Below the pieces are notes generated by a model. That model saw only the letters and a program-made list of their open reading frames with translations, had not been told where the DNA came from and did not search any database. A stretch of DNA of 64,000 bases from NCBI RefSeq assembly GCF_963583255.1, contig NC_084819.1, positions 7,458,001-7,522,000 on the forward strand, read 5' to 3'. Origin of the DNA: Pyrus communis (taxonomy: Eukaryota; Streptophyta; Magnoliopsida; Rosales; Rosaceae). Both the position numbers and the translations under genes were made by a program. Shown here in pieces: positions 21,914 to 34,160 of the stretch. Numbering within the stretch: position 1 is the stretch's first letter; the number at the start of each line of letters is the position of its first letter.

Positions 21914-24847
21914 ATGGCTGCTCTAACTCTAAGCATTGGCATCGCCACCACCAGCTCTGCTCTACTTAAAAGGCCGACGCCGCGTCGTTCGAGGACCGCA
22001 AGAATTTCGTGCATTGGATGGGTACCCCTCAAACTCTGCTTCCCCAAAACTTCGTAGCAAATCCAAAGAATAACATTTTTCTTTTATTTACTCAAATTTT
22101 GAAATGTTTTGGAATTTGATTTGTTGTTTAATCTAAGGAAGGACCCGGAGGGTGTATTGGGACCACCGCAGACGGGCCATTTGGCTCGGATAGAGTTCAA
22201 GAGGCGGTTGGAAAAAGACGCCGATGCTCGAGAAGAATTCGAACGCCAAGTCATTGAAGAGAAAGAGCGGCGTCGAACTGTTAGAGAAGTAAATTGACAA
22301 TTGGGTTTTGAATTTTCCCGAACTGGGTCTTTTGTTGTAACACTTGTTAAATAATTAGTTTTTGGGTTTGATTGTTTTGTGTTTCTGTTTGTTTGAAGTC
22401 CCGGGTTGTGCCAGATACGGCGGAGGAGTTGATAGAGTACTTTCTCAACACTGAAGCTCGGGAGATTGAGTTCGAGATTTCGAGGTTGAGGCCAAGGTTG
22501 GTGATTTAAACCCATTTCTGTGTGAAGACTGATTAGAAAGCAAACAAGTAGGAATGCACGCCAATTGTTTGAGGAGATGCTTCAATGAATAAAAAGTTTG
22601 ATAGCAGCTCACTTTTTTGTGCGTGTATGCATGGCTCTATGGCCTATGAAATAGTATAGTGGGGGGAGGAAGAAGGGGGGGGGGGGGGAGGTGGAGATTT
22701 TCTACTTTTCAATGTGGGATTTTGGGATCCTCACACTCCATTCTTCCGTGTATGACATCCTCGTTTCCTCATCCCATCTGACGCTGACCTGAGTAGCCCT
22801 TTCCACCCTTTCGAGGCGGCTTTCACTATACTATTGTAATACCTATGTTTTTAAGTTTTTTAAAATCCTTCAATAAGTTGCCCCATCAGTGGACTCTCGC
22901 CCAGATGTGTGGTAAAACCAGGTTTTGATACCAATTGGAAACGAAGGTGGCCAAGAGCTCATATAGACGGATAGACCTCATAGAACGAACTGTTAACATT
23001 GATATATCACATGAAGTTTAGGGTTTTCAATTGTATGTGATATACTTTCCAGTTAGTTGCCAACTTACAACGATTAGAAAGCCACTTCATTTGAGCAATA
23101 CAGTTATCAATGTGCCTAACATTTACTTTTTATTGTTTTGTTACTTGTTTACTTTTGCACATTTGATTTTTTTTCCCCTAGTTAAATTAACTTAAAGTGG
23201 CACTAGTGCTTCCCATTTACTCTTTCTTGCACTCCAATTTATCTCTTCTGTATTATTTACGTATATTATAAATATTTTTTTGAAAAGTTTCTCCACAAAC
23301 TAGCCTCGTTTCCCCAATTTTTCCCCTTGCATATGTTATATGCAGATTGGACAAGGTGTTTTTCTCACACCTACAATATGAGCTAGGTCAGCTTCGGTTT
23401 GCTGTTTCAAAAACTCAGGTTCCTGCCTGAATCTATAAATTTGGGTTAATTTCTGAAACTATACATTCAGCTTCCTCACCGAAACTATGCGTTCGGTATT
23501 CTGATGGTTTTTTCAGGATATAGAAGATAGATTGATTGAGCTGGAAGCATTGCAGAAGGCCCTGCAGGAAGGGACAGGTCTGTTAAGAGTTCACTTTTGA
23601 TAAAGACTTGGTGTTCTTGCCTGCTTACTGAAGTGCTCCATTTTCTGTTACAGAAGCATATGACAAACTGCAAACCGACCTCATTAAAGCAAAGCTAAGT
23701 CTGACCAAAGTCCTGTCTTCAAAGGATGTAAAATCAACTGTATGTGCTGCCCTTTTAACTCATTGAGCGTTTAGTTTAACAATTAAGTATTTTGTATTGC
23801 TCAACTAAATAAATCTTGACAATGCAGTTACTAGAGATGGTTGAACACAATGAGCTGAATAGATCCTTCTTGACTCTTCTTGATGAAAACATAGCAAATG
23901 CGCACAAGGGTAACCAGGTAAATCGCCTTGGGAAAGCCTCTTTCATATTGCACGAGATAATTCATTTCATCCTTTGTTTGTATTTCTGGTTTTTTTTGCA
24001 GAGAATAAACCATACCGTAGTCAACTTTAACATGCTATGCAACAGATTTTTTTATCACCAGAAAACTAAAAAGTAGATGTTGTGATTTAGGTTAAAGATA
24101 TTATGAACGCAGTAAAAAATGCAAGGAAGTACGTTCTCTTAATTGTGTACTCAACTTAAAAAGTGCAACTTAGTTCCTTCTGTCACCGCACTGCCCATTG
24201 ATGAACACAAAGCTTAGTCTCGTACGATGGAAAAAAACTGCCTGGATCTTAACCTAGTATGCAGAAATTAGAAAAAGCTCTGTTTTGTCAGACTATTTCG
24301 GGTTACTTGCTTTAGTTGGTATTTGAAAGAGCACATATAGAGCCACTTAGCACTACGGTCTATTGGTATTCCTCTTCACTTGTAAGTGAGAAGTCTTAGG
24401 TTCGATCTCATGGATGACGAGTTCAAAACCAATTTATTCCTTCCACCCCTTAGTGTAAATATATCATTGTATCAGAAAAGAAAAGAGCACCTATAGATAG
24501 AATTAGATGAGTAGTAAAGCTGGAAGAGATTTTGGTTGTAGAACTCGAATCGATGGTAATTATATTTAGGTCACTTCATTTTCAGTGGATGTAATGATCT
24601 TCTTTAGATCTAAGTAAAGCAGTAACCCAACAACTTATCTTGTATACCGACTCCTTAAATTAAAGAGTTCTTGAAACAGACATGTAAAACACACAAAAAG
24701 TGACCTTTAAATCTAATTCAGTAATTGCATCCGTGGTGAACAAAACTCCAATGATCTATATCAATGTTAATTTATGACTTGCAGAAGCAAGCAGCAGAGT
24801 TCATGGAAAAGGTTCGTGGGGCTGTTCTCAAGTACATCACAGCTTAG
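21914..24847 (+). CDS. Plastid-targeted coiled-coil protein, function unknown
   Basis: Eight exons: 21914-22021, 22142-22288, 22399-22496, 23346-23418, 23517-23577, 23654-23739, 23828-23917 and 24785-24847. All junctions are GT-AG with compatible phases; 726 nt, 241 aa. The start MAALTLSIGIATTSSALLKR opens an S/T/R-rich stretch of about 35 residues that looks like a chloroplast transit peptide. The rest is highly charged and predicted helical: DPEGVLGPPQTGHLARIEFK, a Glu/Arg-rich segment, EELIEYFLNTEAREIEFEI, LIELEALQKALQEGT, LLEMVEHNELNRSFLTLLDE, and a C-terminus VRGAVLKYITA. There are no catalytic motifs or membrane segments. I remember similar conserved plant proteins but no name. The second-exon acceptor (ctaaggaag|gaccc) was chosen because it keeps the frame. 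An upstream in-frame ATG at 21806 was rejected as lying in the leader. Confidence 0.85.
24342..24481 (+). mobile_element. tRNA-derived SINE in intron 7
   Basis: Begins gccacttagcactacggtct and has a B-box-like aggttcgatctc at tRNA spacing and an A/G-rich tail. It is flanked by a 16-bp duplication with one mismatch (aaagagcacatataga, 24326-24341; aaagagcacctataga, 24482-24497). The same family occurs near 34615. Confidence 0.8.
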
Positions 24848-25570
24848 TTCTGCGATGGCAAATAATAAGTGCTGGATTAGTCTTTAGATGGAGGTTCAGT
24901 AACACTTTTGTACCACTACATGCTTTGACAGGCAATAATATATGTAGCGTGACATCCTACATCTTTCTACTATTGCGAGAAAATCATAGAATTCATCTTC
25001 GTCACCAAAAGTATTAAGTGATAGTTACAGGAAATTTGTTTCACATGAATGGAAACAAATAGCTGTCAATATGTGGTAGGATGACACTGATTTATGCAAC
25101 GTCGTAGTCTATTGATACGCATTCTAGTAAATTAATATGCATTCTAGTAAACAATGGTTATGGAGTCGATTCATTAATTTTCTTGTTCATCAATCGAAAC
25201 ATTGTTCGAGAGACATGATTCTATTTTATCATCCAATCTATCACCGTTCATGTTTTTTCTTTTCCTTGTAAATGAATATATCACTGAGCACATAGATTCA
25301 TAGAAATGAGAAGCTAACAGTGTATTTCCTTGAAAGCACTTAAGAAGCAGTGATCCGAGAAAGTGGTTACTGATTTGGAAAGCACTTATTGACAAGCATA
25401 AAGTAAAATGCAGTAGAATTCAGAAACAGGAGCTTCTGCTTTTTTTACAATCACATGTATGCCAGGTAATATATCAGAGAGATGCTCAACACAAATCTAG
25501 CCACAGGAATTTGTTTTGCCAAAATTTAAGCGCGAAATAGAATATGTTGTTTTCATGTGGCTATCTGGCT
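24848..25570. other. 3' flank of the coiled-coil gene, no other gene
   Basis: A probable 3' UTR runs to around 24950 (aataatatatg near 24933). The frame at 25174-25395 on the minus strand is not recognised. Confidence 0.4.
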
Positions 25571-25746
25571 TATTACGGAGGGAGTAGGATTCTCCTCCCT
25601 CCTATTCTCATCCCCTTCCCTCCCTTCCTCTCACACTTTGTTTTTTGTCCTTTTGTCCCTATAAAAAAAATTGATATAAGATGTTGACGTGGTTGAATTG
25701 TAACCGTTCAAGTACGAGGAGAGAGAAGGATACTCCTCCATTACGA
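25571..25746 (-). mobile_element. MITE family A, copy 2
   Basis: Terminal ggagggagtaggattctcct is mirrored by gagaaggatactcctcc. The core atataagatgttgacgtgg is the reverse complement of the copy at 10838. Confidence 0.55.
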
Positions 25747-25949
25747 GTACAGATCAAATGCATGCGTGCCACTATTCTGCTTGGATGGAACTAAGTGTCT
25801 CTGATTGGTGCATGTTTGTGTTGAGTTAGTGCCTATCTAACTGGGTTTGTCAACGAGCTCTGGGATTACATAATTTTTCCTTACTTTCTGTATGTGCTTT
25901 TAGATGAAGGTGGGTGGTAGGGATTTTTGTATTACTTAATCCAGTTAAT

Positions 25950-26537
25950 TGAAATATTATGCTTAAATAGGGATATAGCAATTCTAACTGTTAAACCCGA
26001 TAACCATAGATAACCGTCCAAATGAATTGGATTTGGATATGAAAATTTGGGTATGGTATGGATATGGAGAAAAAACGTGAACCTTATTCGGTTATGGTTT
26101 TGGATATGATTATAGGGGTCTCCAATCCGTATCCATCCCCAAATCCGATCCGAATACATATATATATATATTTGATATATAATATAATTTTATTCAATTT
26201 ACCGAACCCTCCCTATACTAATTCATTATGCATGCATCAAACCATATACTATATTTATTATGTACCAAACATCATGCATGGGGCATACCAACAACCTCCT
26301 CAATTCAATACTTTTATTGTTATACTCAACTAAATTAATTCATTGAATCATTTTATATATCAATTATCAAATGTTACAGGTTTATCAGATTCATCTCTAT
26401 TCAAGAGTCTTATTGTCAAGAAATTGGTGCATGTTATCATGAACAACTTCAAATATATTGTTATGGTTTTTTTAATTGGATGTTGCTATTTAATTACGGA
26501 ATTAGTATTTACTGAAATTTATAATGCGTCAATTGGA

Positions 26538-26578
<41 letters not shown>

Positions 26579-26700
26579 TATTTTTTTTTTGTGACGATGA
26601 TGGATATAACCGATAACCGATTGAAAATCCGTTACCAGGTGAATATGGTTATGGATAATCTCCGATGGTTAATTTGCGGTTATGGATATAGTTAATTTTC
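25950..26700. repeat. Dispersed repeat rich in ggttatggata / gataaccg
   Basis: Both sides carry telegraphic gataaccgata / ggttatggatat motifs in opposite orientation, like the element at 34856. It includes a (TA)n microsatellite at 26540-26570. Ends and target duplication not resolved. Confidence 0.35.
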
Positions 26701-26893
26701 GTGGTTATGAAGATGAATATAATGTTTCTGCCCCCTAACCGAACCGTTGTTATCCTTATGCTTGAAGCCTTTAAAGTATAGTTGTTCAAGCCCATTTTGC
26801 CCTTCAGGAGCGGGATTATGTGATCAGCCAGTCGATCCACTAGTCGCCTAGAAGTATCCAATCCCGCTTTTGAAGTATTTCCTATAACTATTA

Positions 26894-28520
26894 GGGGGCG
26901 TTTGTTTGCCCTCACTAAGTCGGACTGGACTGGACTGGACTAGCTATTAGTCCAATACTGTGTTTGTTCCATGCTGGGACTAACATTAATGAGACTAAAG
27001 GGGACTAGCATGGACAAAACCCTTCACTAAGAGGTCTTAGCGAGACCCCCCAATAACCATGGGACTAGTTAAGACTATCTTCTCTTTCTTGTCCTCGTCA
27101 TGCTCAACGACCACTCCTGACAGACTCCTCGTCATCTCCAGTCACCTAGATCAATCATTAACTTTCCGACTCTCTTTCAGATCCATTTCACAACCAACTT
27201 TCATATAAAATATACCAAATTGAAGCTGGGAGTGACAAGATTACGATTTTACCTGAATCGAGGCCAAAATGTGGTCGAATGTGGTCGGAAAATGGCCTAG
27301 AAGTCTCGGTGTCACATCCCCGCCCGGGGCGGATCACTTCCCGGGCCCACTCCACCACCGTAGCACGATATTGTCCTCTTTGGGCCCCGACCACGCCCTC
27401 ACGGTTTTGTTTTTGGGAACTCACAAGCAACTTCCCAGTGGGTCACCCATCATATGATTGCTCTAGCCCCCCTCTCGCTTAACTTCGGAGTTCCTACGGA
27501 ACTCGAAGCCAGTGAGCTCCCAAAAGGCCTCGTTCTAGGTAGGGATGAGAATATACATATAAGGATCACTTCCCTGGGTGATGTGGGATGTCACAATCCA
27601 CCCCCCCTTAGGAGCCCGACGTCCTCGTCGGCACACCACAACCAGGGTTAGGCTCTGATACCAAATTGTCACATCCTGGCCCGGGGCGGATCACTTCTCG
27701 GGCCCGCTCCACCACCGTAGCACGATATTGTCCGCTTTGGGCCCCGACCACGCCCTTACGGTTTTGTTTTTGGGAACTCACGAGCAACTTCCCAGTGGGT
27801 CACCCATCATAAGATTGCTCTAGCCCCCCTCTCACTTAACTTCGGAGTTCCTACGGAACTCGAAGCCAGTGAGCTTCCAAAAGGCCTCGTGCTAGGTAGG
27901 GATGAAAATATACATATAAGGATCACTTCCCTGGGCGATGTGGGATGTCACACTCGCCCTGTTTGGGCTTCTTCAAATCCATGACAGATTCAAGCATGCA
28001 AAGGTAAGATCTTGGTCCAGGGATGGTGATGAATTTTTTGGCGGTGCTAACTTCATCAAATTTAACGAGGGTTGGTCGGAAAACACATCGGGAAACCTGC
28101 AACTCGTCGGGAAAATTGGAGCCGTGAGGTTCCGTTTGAACAATGCATAGCTAGAGAGGAAGGGAGAATAGAGAAATAGAGACTAGAATCAGTAAGGAGT
28201 TTGACCAGGAATGAGAAAGAGACATGAATTGAAAGGTCTGAGAGGAAAAAAAGAGGGAGAGGGTGGGACGATGAGAGAAGAGGAAAAGAGTGGGACGGAA
28301 ATGGTAGGAAAAGATGGAGAAAAAGATAAGATCATAATAAAATATTAATAATTTATATATTAAATAATATAATATTAGAATTTGTTATTATTTAGCTTCT
28401 TAGTCTAATACTGCACCAAACGCTTCACTAAGTTATTCCAGTTTAGTCTAGTCTAAGCCAGTCCAGCTTAGTCCTTGAAGCTAATCCAGTCCGAGATAGT
28501 CCGGCGCAACAAACGCCCCC
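26894..28520. mobile_element. Non-autonomous PIF/Harbinger element with nested TRIM
   Basis: Ends gggggcgtttgtt and aacaaacgccccc form the terminal inverted repeat, flanked by TTA on both sides (26891-26893, 28521-28523). Subterminal sequence is full of ggactgg / ccagtcc repeats in opposite orientation. No transposase. About 650 bp of the 1627 bp is a later Cassandra insertion. Confidence 0.8.
27310..27952 (-). mobile_element. Cassandra TRIM, copy 1 (two LTRs)
   Basis: Two LTRs of 286 bp (27310-27595 and 27667-27952) begin and end with tgtcaca-type ends, enclosing 71 bp. On the minus strand the internal part opens with atttggtatcagagcc, an initiator-Met tRNA primer site. Each LTR carries 5S rRNA-like sequence on the minus strand: aactccgaagttaagcg and gggtgacccactgggaagt. 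That is the diagnostic mark of Cassandra. Flanks ctcgg / ctcgc are a 5-bp duplication with one mismatch. No coding capacity. Confidence 0.9.
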
Positions 28521-28532
28521 TTAGTACTCTTA

Positions 28533-29543
28533 GAGCACTTCCACCAGGGGTGGGATAGGCCGGCACACAGTCAAAAAAATGGCCCGGCACCTAGGGAAGT
28601 CTCTCCAGCCCACGGGATTGCCTGGCACCCAGCCCAAGCTGGTCTCCAAGCCAGCCCAAAATTGACAGACCTTGGGACCGGCCCATATGATGTTGTGGTG
28701 ATGTCAGCGATGGATGGAGTGACGAAGGGAGAAGGTAAATGGCCTGAAAATGATGGCCCGAGTTCGACGGAAAATCTGAAAAAAAAATGCACTGACAGCA
28801 AGTTTGCATCAACACAAAGGTTTCCAACACGATTTATATGTTAGAAACCATAAGAATAGGATTGAGAACTTACCCAAGTGAAATGCAAGAGATTTCACCG
28901 AGATTGGACCTTGAACTCATCGGAGTTGTCCGTTTTCCTTTGTCGGAATCACATGCAGGGAATTAAGCCCTCAAATTAACCACAAAAATTGCAACACAAC
29001 AGGATTTAAAGCTCAAGAACACAATACAGTGATAGAAACATCACTTGGGGTAGAGATTGAGAGCTCAAGCTCTCGGCTTCAATGGTGGGATCTCGCACCA
29101 TGCACCGATGCTGCATGCAAGGCCATGGTTGGGTTCCTTGAGCTCTAGGGATTACAAAAATAATATTTTGTGTTTGATTTGTTGAAGGTTTGAAGAGGAA
29201 TGAGAAGGAGAGCTCACGGGAGTGAGCTGGAAAAGAGAGAGAGGGAGAGAAAATAGAGAGAGAGAGAGAGAGGGAGAGAGAGAGAGAACCGGTTGGGGAT
29301 TATAGGAAGAGTACAGAGGGTTAGTGGAAAGATGACTTTATCTTTTTTTATTTTTTATAATACAATTATTATTTTATTATTTTATAATAAATAATAATAA
29401 TATTTTAATAAAATTGACTAGACTATTTTTTTTAGGGATAGAGATGCTCTTGGCCTATTACTGTTCATTGGAGTCTATCACTGTTCACTGAGTGGATAAA
29501 TACGCTGGGTGCTGGCACAAAGTCTTTAGAGGTAAAATTGCTC
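28533..29543. mobile_element. Non-autonomous PIF/Harbinger element
   Basis: Ends gagcacttccacc and ggtaaaattgctc are related inverted repeats, flanked by TTA (28530-28532, 29544-29546). The left end resembles that of the coding element at 39505 (gagcagctccacc). The interior includes GA-rich microsatellite sequence (29240-29286). No transposase. Confidence 0.7.
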
Positions 29544-29924
29544 TTAAATTAGTTATTGAAGTATTTGGTTTTTGGGTGGAAGATTACTCAAGGTAGGCCA
29601 ATTAACAGTAACTCAACACTAGACTGACAAATGTTGTTGGCCAAGTCTTACTTTGATTCTGCTTTTGCCCCAACCTATAAAAATCAATGTAATAAAGTAG
29701 ATAACTAGGTGCTTTGGGATTAATTAAAATGGTTAGGCTTACATTAACTCCACACAGTAGATGATAAGATGTAGATTTATTTTCTCTAAAAAAGGGACTA
29801 GCTAGTAGCTTCGTCACTGAGTTCATATTTTGGAGATTGTGAAGACTCATATAAGCATTTCAGCCTCTTATGATCATTATCGTGTGATTTACCAACTTTA
29901 GGAATCGAATTTAGGGATTTGGAT

Positions 29925-30090
29925 CTCATTTGGATCCTCATTGTGAGGATCTTAGGGACCTCTTTATATCTATCTGTTCATCGTGTGTGGTCAAAAATTA
30001 TTTTAAATCTTTTATTTAAAATTATACAAACAATATCTAACGAAAGTTGACTGCATAAAGAGAATTCGAAGAAGATCTTCATCTCGAATT
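29925..30090. mobile_element. MITE family B copy
   Basis: Contains ggatcctcattgtgaggatc and tctgttcatcgtgtgtggtc and, on the far side, gagaattcgaagaagatctt, mirroring the left end. Same family as 34255 and 58151. Confidence 0.5.
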
Positions 30091-30799
30091 CAGGATAAGA
30101 TATAGATTTAAAACAAAGGAAAACTGGTGATCTTTAAAATCCTTGCAACCAAAGAAAGTTGAAAAAATGTAAACAACAATAAAGAGATTAAATAGGTAAT
30201 TAAAAAAAAACGGAAAGTAGTAGAAGAAGATAAAGGAAAAGTAGGCATGTGACCGCTTTATTTTTCTTTTGTTACTTTAACTTAATTTAAACTACGGGAT
30301 GGAAGATTTGAATTTAAAAATAAAGAAAAAATTACATGTGTTATAGTCAATGTAGAGTTAGGAGACATTCTGGGCCGGAGTGCCTACTTTTGGCCATGCG
30401 AGCACTACTATTTTCCATGTATGCAAACAAATATTTTACTACGAACTATTCTAATAGAGTGTGATATTCACGCATCTTATTTTACTTCTTTAACACCTTT
30501 TTAATTTTGGATCGTCGGATCAAATGAACGGAAGATCAACGGATAGAAATTATCAATGGATGTGTAAGAAATAAAATGAGGTATGTAAATAATACATCCC
30601 ATCTAAATTATGTGAAAAAAGATTTAAACTCGAATGCCTAAGAGAAGCATATTCCTTCTGGCCAACGTGATTAAGTCCACTTCTACGTTTGCTTGCGGTG
30701 TTTTTATTTAATCAACAACAAAGTAAAAAGACTTGTGAGTTCTCTCTATATTAACTCTCACAATCATCCAAATCCTACCCATCTCTATCCCCTACAGAC
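30091..30799. other. PMEI upstream region, no other gene
   Basis: A/T-rich. A TATA-like tctatattaac lies near 30745 and CT/CA-rich leader sequence follows to the start codon. Nothing else recognised. Confidence 0.4.
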
Positions 30800-31417
30800 A
30801 TGGCAAGACTCGGAGATATATTCCTTTCCTTTCTAGTCCTTTTCTTCAATGTTTGTTCCATTGGCACGGCATACTTTGCCGGCGCCGCCGTTGCCAGACA
30901 CTCAAGCTCCACAGATTTCATCAAAGCATCATGCAGAACCACCCAGTACCCTGTCCTCTGTGTCCAAAGCCTTGCAGCCTACGCAAGTGCAATAAGGCAA
31001 AGTGAAAGGCAACTAGCTCAAACTGCCTTGACAGTAAGCCTAGCCCGGGTGCGGTCAGCCGCGTCTTTTGTGGCAAAGCTGACTAGGGTTAGGGGGATCA
31101 AGCCTAGGGAGTACAGAGCTGTGAAGGACTGCATAGAAAACATGGGGGATAGCGTCGACCGGCTCGGCCAATCGGTCCGGGAACTAGGGCATATGGGGAG
31201 AGCGTTTGGGCAGGACTTCATGTGGCACATGAGCAATGTGGAGACATGGGTTAGTGCTGCACTCACTGACGAAGGAACTTGCCTTGATGGATTTTCTGGT
31301 CGTTTTATGGATGGGAATATAAAGAATGCTATAAGGAGAAGGGTCAATAATGTTGCTCACGTCACTAGCAATGCATTAGCACTTGTTAATCGCTTTGCTG
31401 CAAAACACAAGAACTGA
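30800..31417 (+). CDS. Pectin methylesterase inhibitor family protein
   Basis: Single exon, 205 aa. The first 25 or so residues are a hydrophobic signal peptide, so the product is secreted to the cell wall. The PMEI domain has the four conserved cysteines: C45 and C54 (first disulfide, IKASCRTTQYPVLC), C111 (VKDC) and C161 (DEGTC). It also has the family blocks WVSAALTDE and VTSNALALVNRF. Known role of the family: forms a 1:1 complex with pectin methylesterase, or inhibits invertase, and so tunes wall stiffness. The subgroup (inhibitor of PME or of invertase) cannot be decided from sequence. It is more distant from the pair at 52253/53621 than those two are from each other. Confidence 0.9.
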   Translation: MARLGDIFLSFLVLFFNVCSIGTAYFAGAAVARHSSSTDFIKASCRTTQYPVLCVQSLAAYASAIRQSERQLAQTALTVSLARVRSAASFVAKLTRVRGIKPREYRAVKDCIENMGDSVDRLGQSVRELGHMGRAFGQDFMWHMSNVETWVSAALTDEGTCLDGFSGRFMDGNIKNAIRRRVNNVAHVTSNALALVNRFAAKHKN

Positions 31418-32426
31418 TTTTCACAACACTTGTTTTCTCTTTGCACATCCCTGTTTATTTCTAGCGTTTGGATTGAATAAATCAAACGGAAATCAAGAGG
31501 CTGAAACAATAGAGATGTGCAGAAGGAGAAAAGGGGTGTGTGAAAATCGTTTCATGTAGAGGTTATGTGTAAATGTTAAATGGAAGAACATCTACCTTGT
31601 GTAATATATGGGATATGTTTGGTTTGTCTTTTCTTTTTCTGTTGGTTAATCATAATCAGTCATTAGTGAGAATTTTGTTGAGCTCAAAATGCAAGAACAT
31701 ATCCCATCCAGATTGCCCTTTTGGTTATATATATAATTAGTGAAACTAAAAGAAGCAAGATGATTAAAGTGGTCTAATCTACTTGATTAGCATTTTCCAA
31801 TTACCATGTTCTTGTAAGTTTGGCAGAATTGAATCAAGTGACCACTAAGAATTTTGAAACTTGAATCTTGATACAGTTGAAAATAATCTTATTGGATCTA
31901 AACCTTCAAGAAAATTCTTATTAGGGTTGATGACATATTTACTTGCATGGAATGCTTATTGTAATTATTACGATTTCAAATTCTGTTGCTGCAACTACAA
32001 GTATTTAGAGTATTTCGCTTCTTAACTTACACAAAGTTTACTAACACATGAAATCAAAAAAAATTGCGAGTGTCATATTAAAATTCATATACCACAATCT
32101 TAGAAAACAAGAGACGTGCGAGATTGATTATAGGGCAATTGGTCGCATATCCACTTAATTAATTTTGTCGTTAATAGCAAACAAAAAGTAAAAGGAGGAG
32201 CTTTCTTACAGAATATGACTGACATGTTTTGCCCTTTTTATTGATATTTAAGCGTGACAAACCCACTCTGAATCCAAAACTTTATTAAAGCTGTTTTGTT
32301 CTTTTTCCTATCACTATCAGTATCAAAATCTATTAATCTTTAGATTATCTCCAGATTTTAGGTCATTGTTATCTTATCGCGTAATAGTTGTATAGATACG
32401 CCATGTTTGGTCTACATTGAGTGAGA
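31418..32426. other. PMEI 3' flank, no gene
   Basis: Probable 3' UTR to around 31620, then AT-rich sequence without a recognised feature. Confidence 0.4.
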
Positions 32427-32431
32427 GTACT

Positions 32432-33070
32432 TGTCACATCCCGATCCGGACGGGACCATTTCCTGGGTCCGACTCCACCATAGCACGATATTGTCAGCTT
32501 TGGACCCTCAGCACATCCTCACGGTTTTGTTTCTAGGAACTCACACGAGAACTTCTCGGTGGGTCACCCATCATGGGAATGCTCTCGCGCACTACTCGCT
32601 TAACTTCAGAGTTCCAACGGAACCCGAAACCAATGAGCTCCCAAAATGCCTCGTACTAGGTAGAGATGAGAATATACATATAAGGATCACTCCCCTGGGC
32701 GATGTGGGATGTCATAATCCACCCCCTTTAGGGGCCCGACGTCCTCGTCAGCACACCACGATCAGGGGTAGGCTCTGATACCAAATTGTCGCATCCCGAT
32801 CCAAGCGGGACCACTTCCCTGGCCCGACTCCACTGTAGCACAATATTGTCCGCTTTGGGCCCCCAAGCACACCCTCAGGGTTTTGTTTCTAGGAACTCAC
32901 ACAAGAACTTCCCAGTGGATCACTCATCATGGGAGTGCTCTCGCGCTACTCACTTAACTTCGGAGTTCCAACGGAACCCGAAGCCAGTGAACTCCCAAAA
33001 GGCCTCATGTTAGGTAGAGATGAGAATATACATATAAGGATCCCTTCCCTGAACGATGTAGGATGTCACA
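32432..33070 (-). mobile_element. Cassandra TRIM, copy 2 (two LTRs)
   Basis: LTRs 32432-32716 and 32787-33070 enclose a 70-bp internal part with the same tRNA primer site on the minus strand. An exact 5-bp duplication GTACT flanks it (32427-32431, 33071-33075). 5S-like blocks are present but more diverged than in copy 1, and the right end of the left LTR has decayed to tgtcata. This copy is therefore probably older. Confidence 0.9.
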
Positions 33071-33414
33071 GTACTCGTGCTTTTGTTGCTGCATTGCTGC
33101 TTGTATATAAAGGAACAATGATGGAGACATTTTCTTCGAGTGATACCACATTATAACTATCTAATAAATTGATAATATCAGTCAAATATTTGACAATTAT
33201 TTGTTGTACTATTGAGATAATATACTGGTTGTTCTCCTCCGCTGAATGAGAAGAAAAAAAAATTAAATTAAATAAATAAAAACAATATGTTAGCGATGTG
33301 GTGAACAGTAGAGAATTAGGTTGGGAAGAAACGTGATACACACATCTTCCCACAATTTTTTTACAAACTAAAGTATAAAAGCATTTCACTCATTCAAATG
33401 ATCATGATTAAGTT

Positions 33415-33612
33415 CACAACGTGATTTGCATGTTAATTGGGTTAGAATTTTCTTTCTATAATTTTGTGGAATCATCTCTTAAGTTTTATTATCAAAATGT
33501 ACACATCTGGGAATATGTAGCTCCTCTGTTCGCTTTCTTGGCTTTAAACTTTGATTATATTGGTATTGATTATTCTCGTAGTTCTTATTTATCACAAAAA
33601 AAAAAAGAGTAC
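33415..33612 (+). mobile_element. Possible LINE 3' tail with poly(A)
   Basis: The end of the frame (LALNFDYIGIDYSRSSYLS) runs into an A-run at 33596-33607. It loosely resembles the LINE tail at 4077-4392. The RNase H core motif is not visible here. Confidence 0.3.
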
Positions 33613-33944
33613 ACATATGAATTTCAATGATACGTCATGGATCATACATGTATGTTGTAATAAATAAGAATGACATGATCAGATGTTTAGTCTCGTAAGT
33701 TTGTGTGATTGACCGTAGCATGTTTAGTTTATATATAAAAACTTACGAGAAGTCAACTAGGCACGAAAACATCCCTTAAGCTTAGTCTATTTTGTGAAGA
33801 AACTGAGACGATAAGCTAACAAAAACTATACACGAAAGCTCATCGAGGGCTCACGGATGCACGGATGCATGGATGCATGGAGAGGCAGGGACAGCTTGGC
33901 GCGATTTGCGGGCTAAGAAATATTAAAAAGATGGTTAATGAAAA

Positions 33945-34160
33945 CGGAAGAGATCCCCCTCCGGATCTCTTCCATCAAAATCCATCAAAACTCACCAATC
34001 AATTAATTAGTGCTTTTGAAATTTAATCAAACGACTACAAACATGAAAGTCCTTTAAAAGTTATAATAATTTTAGCTGTTTGATCAAATGTCAAAAATCC
34101 GAATTAATTAATTGGTGGACTTTGGTAGAAGAGATCTGGCAGGAATCTCTTCCCAAGGAA
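33945..34160. repeat. Inverted-repeat MITE with terminal hairpin
   Basis: ggatctcttccatcaaa ... aattaattag is mirrored by aattaattggtggactttgg ... agagatc. The left end is itself a perfect hairpin at 33946-33973 (11-bp arms, 6-base loop). Confidence 0.45.

Noticed and set aside
27440..27520. 5S rRNA gene
   Set aside because: The 5S-like blocks are inside TG...CA LTRs next to a tRNA primer site and lack a complete gene. They belong to Cassandra.
32431..33156. 115-aa and 75-aa frames
   Set aside because: They fall wholly within the Cassandra LTRs, which are non-coding.
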